Source: a virus. From it: DNA of 25,946 nt. Both the position numbers and the translations under genes were made by a program. The notes beneath the pieces were generated by a model. That model worked only from the letters and a program-made list of their open reading frames with translations, did no database searches and was not told where the DNA came from. Positions within the stretch are counted from its first letter, which is position 1, and each line of letters begins with the position of its first letter. Shown here in pieces: positions 14,137-21,009 of the stretch. The DNA is taken from positions 1-25,946 of the IMG/VR virus record IMGVR_UViG_3300046003_002002, one strand, 5' to 3'.

Positions 14137-15469
14137 AATTTTTACCGGTCGTTGTTTTTACTTGATACCTACCATAACCACCTTTTAATATAGGTATGAT
14201 ATCAGTATATAAATATTGTTTTTCTGACGGATACACATCAAATACAAACGCATCGTATGTATATAATATCAATTTTGTGTGTTTTCCTTCTAATTTCTCT
14301 TTTATTTTTAGTATTTTTCTTATATTTCTTTCAGTTTCGTATGCTTGGATATAATAATTAAGAACTTTTGCGGGAGTTATAGGTTCTAATCTTTCAATAC
14401 CAAACTGAATATGATATGAATGCGTAAAGATTGCTTTGTTTTTTACCATTGTTTCTGATAATAAATCAGTAAGATGTTGTATCTCTTTAAAATATTGAAT
14501 ATCTAATAACTCACTTCTAATCCCACCATATAAATTTTGGAATATTAAAGTTTTTACTTCGTTTCTATCATCAATACCAATTTGATTTCCAATCCATGTA
14601 TAAAAATCTAACCCACTACCATAGAAATCTTTCATCCATTGCATTTCTTTTACATTTGCAGTTGAATTAAGTTTCATTTGGTAAATAATATCCATCAATA
14701 ATCTTGGGTGATACGCTTCAAAATCACAACTAATCAATTCACCACCATCAAATCTACTTATAAATGCCTTTCTTTCACCGGTATCTTTTTTAAGTGCAGC
14801 ATAGTTTACACCACCATATCGGTTCGATGGTCGGAGTGTAGATGTCATTAGGTTATATTGAGTATAAACCATATTATCCTTCGTTAAATGAACTGGATTG
14901 TAGGTTAAAACGTAATCCCCATCTACCTTTAATCCACTACTTTCAATATAACTAAATGCCTTTGTTGCATCATCTATGTATTTAATTGAATTTTTGTTTA
15001 CATTAAGTGAAAACTTAGAAACATATTGTTGTATAAGTTCTATTTGTTTAACCATTGGAATACTATCATTCAAATATGGTTCACCTTTAAACTTTGATTT
15101 GTAAAATTGGTTTAACTGATTATCTCCTAATTCAATATCATGATAACCATACTCAATAAATTTAGCTAAATCTACATCAAATCCTTTTGTAAAATTTAAT
15201 ATTTGTGAGATTGCTTTGTAATTAAAAATTAACTGAGGATGTATTGTGTCTAATAATTGTGATAATGCTTCTACTTTAATTCCTAGCCCATCCCCATTGT
15301 TTACATTTATAACCCACTCATTCTTTTTTGATTTGACATATATAAAAGATATACGATTATTCATCACATGCTTTTCTTCATCTGATAATCTAACGTATAT
15401 TAAATTAGTATACTTTCTATATTCTATTAAGAAACTTTCAAAATCAAATTTATCTTCTACAAATATCAT
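14123..15469 (-). CDS. Divergent family A DNA polymerase-like protein
   Basis: A 448-aa protein whose C-terminal half carries the family A polymerase motifs. TLRPSNRYGGVN (211-222) sits where Pol I has TGRLSSxxPNLQN. Motif A is ELISCDFEAYHPRLL, with catalytic Asp249. Motif B reads R302-x3-K306-x3-F310-x3-Y314-G, the exact spacing of R754/K758/F762/Y766 in E. coli Pol I. NYYIQ (371-375) matches N845/Q849, and motif C is LILYTYDAFVFDV with Asp406. Departures: the motif A Glu (E710) is His, motif C HDE is YDA, and R841 is absent. Residues 20-115 may be a degenerate exonuclease-like domain (HPQLIFNYKAISQIL without the Asp). The palm-finger part is about 250 residues, much shorter than Pol I. Polymerase activity is plausible but unproven. 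Confidence 0.7.
   Translation of the reverse strand: MIFVEDKFDFESFLIEYRKYTNLIYVRLSDEEKHVMNNRISFIYVKSKKNEWVINVNNGDGLGIKVEALSQLLDTIHPQLIFNYKAISQILNFTKGFDVDLAKFIEYGYHDIELGDNQLNQFYKSKFKGEPYLNDSIPMVKQIELIQQYVSKFSLNVNKNSIKYIDDATKAFSYIESSGLKVDGDYVLTYNPVHLTKDNMVYTQYNLMTSTLRPSNRYGGVNYAALKKDTGERKAFISRFDGGELISCDFEAYHPRLLMDIIYQMKLNSTANVKEMQWMKDFYGSGLDFYTWIGNQIGIDDRNEVKTLIFQNLYGGIRSELLDIQYFKEIQHLTDLLSETMVKNKAIFTHSYHIQFGIERLEPITPAKVLNYYIQAYETERNIRKILKIKEKLEGKHTKLILYTYDAFVFDVYPSEKQYLYTDIIPILKGGYGRYQVKTTTGKNYDEL
14208..14242 (-). promoter_or_regulatory. Possible promoter inside the polymerase-like gene
   Basis: Coding-strand TTTG (14239-14242), 21 bases, then AATATTTATA (14208-14217), a near match to the element found before four other genes. 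It would start transcription about 60-70 bases ahead of the 787-aa gene. It lies in coding sequence, so chance is a real alternative. Confidence 0.3.
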
Positions 15470-15474
15470 ATATC

Positions 15475-15505
15475 CAAAGATAATACATTTTGGTTATAAT
15501 ACAAA
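15475..15505 (-). promoter_or_regulatory. Bacteroidota-type promoter for the polymerase-like gene
   Basis: On the coding strand TTTG (15502-15505), 19 bases, and TATCTTTG (15475-15482), a full match to TTTG/TAnnTTTG. Only five bases separate the box from the ATG, so the transcript would be leaderless or nearly so. It lies directly behind the PhyH terminator. Confidence 0.6.
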
Positions 15506-15509
15506 ATAA

Positions 15510-15535
15510 AAAGGAGAGTAATTAAACTCTCCTTT
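15510..15535 (-). terminator. Intrinsic terminator after the PhyH gene
   Basis: A perfect 10-base-pair stem, AAAGGAGAGT with ACTCTCCTTT, around a six-base loop (15520-15525), ten bases after the PhyH stop. On the minus strand it is followed by TTTATTTTG. The symmetric A and T flanks could let it act in both directions, but no plus-strand gene faces it. Confidence 0.85.
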
Positions 15536-15544
15536 CGTTTGTGA

Positions 15545-16354
15545 TTAGAAACCACCGTAATTTTTTTCATCAGATTCTGTCCAATGTTTCGCTTTTAAAG
15601 CGTGTAAATCAATTGGCTCTCTTTTCATATGCCCACCTTTGTTAAAGTTTGCACCTTTTTTTAAGTAACCACCCAAAAAGTTCCTACGGAATCGATTTGA
15701 GTTATTTGTCTCCGAGCCATGGATGTTGTGTGAATGTAACAAAACTACTTGACCCTTTCTGCAATGTCCTTCGATTTTTCTAAAGTCATGTCCTTCGGGC
15801 ATAACACAAGGTTTACCTCTTTCATTTCTCCAAAAAGTAGGATTGGTTTTTGTTCTCTCCTCATCTACTTCAATTGGTAAAATTGGTAATCTATGTGAAC
15901 CTTCGTAAACCCACACTGCTCCATTTTCAGGATCGTGATTATCTAAAGCCAAAGAAGTGTTGATGATTTCGTTGTGTTTGCAACCTGTGTAGAATGCATT
16001 TTGATGCTGGTCTCTACCCAATTGTCCGGGTGGTTTAAAATAACACCACGTCTGCATTCCTTCTGCTTCACCTTCCATTAAATATTCTACTGCTTCCAAA
16101 ACTTTTGGATGACAAAATAGTTTTTCTAATTTAGCTGAAATTTTATGTGGATATGAAAACGGGTCCCAATCTCCCCACTCTTTACCATCTTCGGTAGTAG
16201 TGCCGATTCTTTCTTGACGAAGTGTTTCTAACTCCGCGTTAATTTCATCACACTCTTCTTCTGTTAATAAATCTAATATTGTGAATCCTTTGTAACGCCA
16301 ATCAAATGTAATTTGTTGGACTTCTTCTTCACTAAGATGTTTTAATTTTGCCAT
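15545..16354 (-). CDS. Phytanoyl-CoA dioxygenase (PhyH)-family protein
   Basis: A 269-aa Fe(II)/2-oxoglutarate-dependent oxygenase-like protein, complete for the family. TWCYFKPPGQLGRDQHQNAFY (in parts, 102-122) leads into the first metal-ligand site; GAVWVYEGSHRLP (145-157) is the conserved second-strand region. The distal His212 is in IHGSETNNS and Arg223, eleven residues on, fits the 2-oxoglutarate contact. The usual HxD pair appears here as His117-Gln118-Asn119, so the Asp ligand is replaced by Asn. Substrate unknown; phage relatives are often thought to act on host metabolites, glycans or modified bases. The gene stands alone with its own promoter upstream and a terminator downstream. 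Confidence 0.85.
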   Translation of the reverse strand: MAKLKHLSEEEVQQITFDWRYKGFTILDLLTEEECDEINAELETLRQERIGTTTEDGKEWGDWDPFSYPHKISAKLEKLFCHPKVLEAVEYLMEGEAEGMQTWCYFKPPGQLGRDQHQNAFYTGCKHNEIINTSLALDNHDPENGAVWVYEGSHRLPILPIEVDEERTKTNPTFWRNERGKPCVMPEGHDFRKIEGHCRKGQVVLLHSHNIHGSETNNSNRFRRNFLGGYLKKGANFNKGGHMKREPIDLHALKAKHWTESDEKNYGGF

Positions 16355-16372
16355 ATAACTTGTTTTATTTAT

Positions 16373-16406
16373 TATAAATATAATCTATTATTTTTTATTA
16401 ACCAAA
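16373..16406 (-). promoter_or_regulatory. Promoter for the PhyH gene (TTTG-20-TATATTTATA)
   Basis: Coding-strand TTTG (16403-16406), exactly 20 bases, then TATATTTATA (16373-16382), 18 bases ahead of the ATG. Same architecture as the site at 25791-25824. It resembles the Bacteroidota TTTG/TAnnTTTG promoter with the last base changed. Confidence 0.6.
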
Positions 16407-16423
16407 TAAAAATATGACTTTTA

Positions 16424-16780
16424 TCAGTTTTTCCAAAATTTAAGATAATTGTTAATATAGGTATCTAAATTTGAAATAGTTTTCATTACATATTCAACTG
16501 ATTTTTTATTTGCTATTTCGGTTTCAGTTCTATCACCATATATTTTCCATTTAAGTTTAGCACTAATATATAATGAATTGTTTTTAAACTCATCAAATTT
16601 AAATTTACTTATCTCATATATTAATCCATTTTCTTCGTTTCTTTTTCTTACAAAATAACGATAGATGTATTGATTAAGATAATCTTGTACATTAGGATTT
16701 GCTTCAAACGCCTGTATTTGTGTTTCTTTTGGTGCGTTCTTTTTTAAATTACTTGTATAATGTTTTACTATATTATCCAT
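16424..16780 (-). CDS. Uncharacterised tail-module protein, 118 aa
   Basis: A short, charged, helical protein with no recognised family. It begins MDNIVKHYTSNLKKNAPKET and ends with a Tyr/Asn-rich helix (NLDTYINNYLKFWKN). The middle has alternating strands (YISAKLKWKIYGDRTETEI). The frame is open to a TTG at 16792, but ATG at 16780 begins one base after the hub gene stop and is preferred. As the last gene of the tail unit it may be a minor baseplate component, which is context-based only. Confidence 0.55.
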   Translation of the reverse strand: MDNIVKHYTSNLKKNAPKETQIQAFEANPNVQDYLNQYIYRYFVRKRNEENGLIYEISKFKFDEFKNNSLYISAKLKWKIYGDRTETEIANKKSVEYVMKTISNLDTYINNYLKFWKN

Positions 16781-16781
16781 A

Positions 16782-18743
16782 TTATTTTCCAATTACATCG
16801 TTAGCAACTCTATATTTACATTCTACCATAGTTGTCCATTGTGCATCATCTACTTTATGTTCTACCGATGTTACTTGCCAATATCCTCTATCCTTAAGCC
16901 ATGGTACAGGACTTGGTGTAAACATAATAGCAGAACCAAGTGATATACCTGACATACCCAGTAATGTAAATGATACTGTTACCGGAACTAATGCATTATT
17001 TCTTTTAAAATCTTTTCCAAAAACATAATGTTTTACACAACTTACATCTTTAAATACACCAAACATAGGGTCTGCACCGGCATCCCCAAATTTAGCGCTT
17101 TTTGCAAATTTTATTCTATTTTCACCTGGCATATTGAATACATTTGAAAAGAAACTAGGTATAATTGCAAACATAATTCCAATTTCTGCCCAAAAGCTAG
17201 TGGTATCATCATTTGCAAGTGCACCCCCCTTTGCGGGTGGTGGTTTGGGTACAAGTTGCATAACTGGATCTGGTTTTTGCATTGCAAACATTCTTAAACC
17301 AGGATTATCATCATGTTGTGCAGGGTCCTTGCTATCCATTACCATCATTGAAACTATTTCTTTTGGCATATCACAATTCATAGAGATATCAATTACTCTA
17401 CTACTATTTCCAAATAGATTTACCTTAGGTATAGCCGTTACCGGATGAAATAAATTTAAATCTACTATTGAATATATTAATTTAGAATTTTTATCAGTTG
17501 TTTCTCTTCTTACTAAATTATATAATCCCGCACCTGCTACATTTAATTCTGATATTATTTTATCTAAAAAATCATTAACACTTTCACATCCTTTTGCAGA
17601 ATCTTTAAGAAAGTCAGTTTTTATGTATATGTTTTCAATATAGCCTGCCGTTTTACCGGTAATATTAACATTTGCATCACCAATTGTTGTATTAACAGTA
17701 TCTATTGGAAATTCATGTGTACCATTAAATGGACCAAATTTTTGTGTAGCACTTAATGTAGGTGTTAATACTCTTGCATTTTTTTCTGAGTACCCACCGA
17801 TAAATCCCATCGTTGTAGAATTTGGAAATAATACATTTTCAGATACACTAATCATATTTGGATGACCCATTGCAATTGCATTACTCAAATCAATTCCTAA
17901 TTCAAGTTTATTTTTATCAGTTTCTTTTGGTCTAAATTTATTAAGTATTGCTGTTAATGCAAATCCTAATTGAACGTATGTATCACTACTTTCTGCAAAC
18001 GTACTTGCTTTATCTATTCTATCTTCTCTAAAATTAATTGTATGTGCTTTAATTTCCGCTTCGGTTGTACCTGTTAATTTTCCATCTAAATCTAATCCTT
18101 GACATACTACTACAATATCATCACCTTCCGATTTTGCATCTGTCGATGATTCTTTATCTTTTTTACTTAATGCTAAGAATCCTGGTATTTCCGATGGTGA
18201 ACCTAATTCTAATTCTGCATCAATAGTTGCATCTGAATTTATTTTAAAATTAAAATTCACCAATGGTCCTGCCATATAATCTATTTCATAATCGGCTAAT
18301 GCAACTTCGTTTTGCCAATTAGCAATATTAAGTACAATGCTGGCTGCTGTTGCAATATTAGTAGATGGTGTTCCTGTTGATGATTTAACCCATCCCCAAG
18401 ATACCATTTGTGTATTACCAATTAACAAAAAATCTTTATATGTTTGCAATTGTTCAATATCTGAAAATTTAACATTAATCTTTGCTTTTCTAATTGCACC
18501 CAATGTACCACTATTTGATACATCTAATCCCGTTATAAGTGGTGGAAATCTTTCATTTTGACTTTGTACTTGACTTAAATCAAACGCCGTATAACTAGCG
18601 TAATTAATTGATTGTTTGGCTCCACCTACATATTTTGTGAGTTGTATAAATGCTTTATTACCACCAAATGTTTCTCTGTTAGTTTTGTTTATTTTACTTA
18701 CTATTCCACCCTTCATAGGTGATATCGCTGGGAATGAAGACAT
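16782..18743 (-). CDS. Probable baseplate hub protein (gp27/gpD-like)
   Basis: A 653-aa protein rich in beta structure. The N-terminal third (FPPLITGLDVSNSG, then KAKINVKFSDIEQLQ and MVSWGWVKS near residues 70-120) and the C-terminal segment GYWQVTSVEHKVDDAQW with TTMVECKYRV (about 621-647) are the kind of sequence seen in baseplate hub proteins of the gp27/gpD group: the last strand of the hub barrel typically has 'y.VtsV.H.i..g.w.T..e'. It lies after a LysM-like baseplate gene and after the tape measure, the right place for a hub. A lysozyme domain is not visible. Identification is by pattern and position, not by strong identity. Confidence 0.6.
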   Translation of the reverse strand: MSSFPAISPMKGGIVSKINKTNRETFGGNKAFIQLTKYVGGAKQSINYASYTAFDLSQVQSQNERFPPLITGLDVSNSGTLGAIRKAKINVKFSDIEQLQTYKDFLLIGNTQMVSWGWVKSSTGTPSTNIATAASIVLNIANWQNEVALADYEIDYMAGPLVNFNFKINSDATIDAELELGSPSEIPGFLALSKKDKESSTDAKSEGDDIVVVCQGLDLDGKLTGTTEAEIKAHTINFREDRIDKASTFAESSDTYVQLGFALTAILNKFRPKETDKNKLELGIDLSNAIAMGHPNMISVSENVLFPNSTTMGFIGGYSEKNARVLTPTLSATQKFGPFNGTHEFPIDTVNTTIGDANVNITGKTAGYIENIYIKTDFLKDSAKGCESVNDFLDKIISELNVAGAGLYNLVRRETTDKNSKLIYSIVDLNLFHPVTAIPKVNLFGNSSRVIDISMNCDMPKEIVSMMVMDSKDPAQHDDNPGLRMFAMQKPDPVMQLVPKPPPAKGGALANDDTTSFWAEIGIMFAIIPSFFSNVFNMPGENRIKFAKSAKFGDAGADPMFGVFKDVSCVKHYVFGKDFKRNNALVPVTVSFTLLGMSGISLGSAIMFTPSPVPWLKDRGYWQVTSVEHKVDDAQWTTMVECKYRVANDVIGK

Positions 18744-18749
18744 ATTGTA

Positions 18750-19031
18750 TTATATTAAATCGGTAACTCTATTAGTATTAGTTGGTATTCTTAATTGAGT
18801 ACCAGGTTTACATTTTAAATCAATATCCGTTAAATTATTTGTCATTGCGATTAACCACCATTTAGTTGCATCACCAAAATAATGATTAGCCAATAAATCT
18901 AATCTATCACCATCTACGGTCATAATTAATATATCACTATCATCGGCGGTAATGTTTGGTATTAAATTAGATGTATATACCTTTCCTTTACCGGATTTAA
19001 GTTCTGTTTTTGTATTATCGTATCTATTCAT
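18750..19031 (-). CDS. LysM-like baseplate protein (gp53 / tail protein X type)
   Basis: A 93-aa protein. Residues 41-85 read DGDRLDLLANHYFGDATKWWLIAMTN followed by PGTQLRIP, in order the helix-turn-helix and closing strand of a LysM-type fold as found in T4 gp53 and in P2-like tail protein X. The N-terminal 30 residues are polar. Its likely place is the baseplate, binding the hub or wedge. The genes on both sides are tail genes and the order tape measure, tail protein, LysM protein, hub is common in contractile-tail clusters. Confidence 0.75.
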   Translation of the reverse strand: MNRYDNTKTELKSGKGKVYTSNLIPNITADDSDILIMTVDGDRLDLLANHYFGDATKWWLIAMTNNLTDIDLKCKPGTQLRIPTNTNRVTDLI

Positions 19032-19045
19032 TATTATTAAGTATA

Positions 19046-21007
19046 TTAAGAATAAAAAGTGTATGAGGTATTATCAGTATTAGATGTTACTTTATATGTA
19101 ATATCCATTTCAAATATAAATGGTTTTTGTTTTCCTTTTGTTATTTCCCAAGGTGAATCATCTGTAACCGTTAAATTACATGCTGTTAAAAATCCATATG
19201 GAGTGTTTATAATATTACCAATTTTTAATGGTATCAATTGACCAAATACACCTATGTTTCCTTTGGGTGTAGGTAGGGTTAATTTTTTAATCCTTTCTGC
19301 TTTGCTCCAAATTAAATCTAATTCTGAATTATTATCAGCATACATTTGAAATTTAAAACTAATCTCTCTTTCCCAACTATCATATAGATAAAATTTAAAA
19401 CCACTACCAACCGATTTTGTATCTGTCCAACTCGGTGTAGCATTATCACTTAAACCAGTTATAGTTCCTAATAATGTAACTTTATCAATAGACAATGCAA
19501 CAATATCAAATACTTTACCATCTGTATTTTGTAATACTTCTTTTTTTATTTTAGGATATGGTACATATTTTTCTTTTCCAGAATGATATTCAGTATCTCT
19601 GGTATTAATATCTGTATAAAATCCTTTACCATACCATGCATCCTGTTCAAACGTATTTTTATTATTAAATCTTTGTCTAGCTATTATATTTCCGTTATAC
19701 TTTATTGTTTTTGATGTAGAAAGTTTACCAGCTCCTTCTAATAAATTATCACCTGCTCCAAAATTTAGACTTGTATAATATAAATCGTTATCTACATCAA
19801 AAGAACCACTTTTATATCCATATGTACTAAATACACTTGAATTAATATCGTTTAATGATTTATCGTATACTTTTGTGTTATCGAATGAATGACTAGCAAT
19901 TATATTATTATTGTATCTAATCGTTCCATCTTTGGTTTCCCATCTATTTTTTAATATATTATCACTAGTTCCGTAATTTTGAGAAACTATTGAAGAATCA
20001 AATGTATAATAGGTAGTATCATTTCCAATATAGTAACTATAATCTAGTCCATTTTGAGTTTGATAAGTAAATGGATTTGCACTTTTATCATCCTTTGCAT
20101 CGTGTAAATTAATTACTGGTACATATCCATTTAATTTATTTGATACTTCTGAAAATTTTCTACTATAAAAATCATCTAATCTATTTGATGTTCCTTTAAC
20201 TAATCCATCTTGTGTTGGATTACTAGATAATTTTATAACTTTTATTTTACCTTCTTCTTTTCCTAATTCCATTCCTGCACCAAATAATCCACCAAATAAT
20301 CCAGGTCTATTTGAAAATTGTGTTTGGTTTACTGCAATATTATCAGTTACACCCGATTGAAATGCAAAAGTTGATGGGAAATTATCAGGATATAGTTGAC
20401 CCACAGGAAGTTTAACTGCCGGTAACTTTTTCTTTTTTAATGTTAATTTCTTTTTGTTTATTAATGCATCTAATCCAGCAGATACTAATTTTGTTGCACC
20501 ACCGATTGCTGCACTAACTAATGCATTTTTTAAATTTGCTCCTAAGTTTTTTAAACTAGCATTATCTTTTAAAAAATTTCCTAATGCTCCTTTATCGTTT
20601 CTTATTCTACCATATAGTAAATCGGTATATAAACTATTTACCATTTGGTCTGGCTCAGATTCACTTAATCCGGTATATAAATCTCCTGGTAATTTTGGAT
20701 TAGTTAATTGAGAAATTGCACCACCCGCAACACCACCCACAATAGGAATTTTTGATACTACTTTTGATGCTACTTTTACAGCTGCTTTTTTTAATTTTTT
20801 TGTATCAACTTGCCCTTGACTCATTATACGGATAATATCTGCACCATATAATTTAGGAGTTGCCTTTAACCAAGCTTTAGATTGTTCTATATTAATTGCA
20901 AACCTATCACTTGGGTCGGGCTTAATCATATCATCCGTTTGTTTATTCGGATTAAATCTAGGGTCAAACTGATATGTATCTAATAATTCTAATAATGTTT
21001 TACCCAT
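19046..21007 (-). CDS. Probable tail/baseplate structural protein with internal repeat
   Basis: A 653-aa protein of unknown family. Residues 60-200 form a helical, Ala/Gly- and Lys-rich region (VVSKIPIVGGVAGGAISQ; KKKLTLKKKKLP). The middle has an imperfect repeat: N(Y/F)G..DN(I/L)L at about 344 and 415, each followed by TI(R/K)YN.NIIA and an F(D/N)N, period about 71-76. The C-terminal 170 residues are beta-rich, with FKFYLYDSWEREISFKFQ, LIPLKIGNIINTPYGFL and FIFEMDITYKV, resembling phage baseplate or tail-completion domains. Between tape measure and LysM-like genes, a baseplate role is the best guess. Confidence 0.6.
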   Translation of the reverse strand: MGKTLLELLDTYQFDPRFNPNKQTDDMIKPDPSDRFAINIEQSKAWLKATPKLYGADIIRIMSQGQVDTKKLKKAAVKVASKVVSKIPIVGGVAGGAISQLTNPKLPGDLYTGLSESEPDQMVNSLYTDLLYGRIRNDKGALGNFLKDNASLKNLGANLKNALVSAAIGGATKLVSAGLDALINKKKLTLKKKKLPAVKLPVGQLYPDNFPSTFAFQSGVTDNIAVNQTQFSNRPGLFGGLFGAGMELGKEEGKIKVIKLSSNPTQDGLVKGTSNRLDDFYSRKFSEVSNKLNGYVPVINLHDAKDDKSANPFTYQTQNGLDYSYYIGNDTTYYTFDSSIVSQNYGTSDNILKNRWETKDGTIRYNNNIIASHSFDNTKVYDKSLNDINSSVFSTYGYKSGSFDVDNDLYYTSLNFGAGDNLLEGAGKLSTSKTIKYNGNIIARQRFNNKNTFEQDAWYGKGFYTDINTRDTEYHSGKEKYVPYPKIKKEVLQNTDGKVFDIVALSIDKVTLLGTITGLSDNATPSWTDTKSVGSGFKFYLYDSWEREISFKFQMYADNNSELDLIWSKAERIKKLTLPTPKGNIGVFGQLIPLKIGNIINTPYGFLTACNLTVTDDSPWEITKGKQKPFIFEMDITYKVTSNTDNTSYTFYS

Positions 21008-21009
21008 AA

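Noticed and set aside
16780-16792. TTG start at 16792 for the 118-aa tail-module gene
   Set aside because: ATG at 16780 follows the hub stop by one base and matches the packing of other genes.
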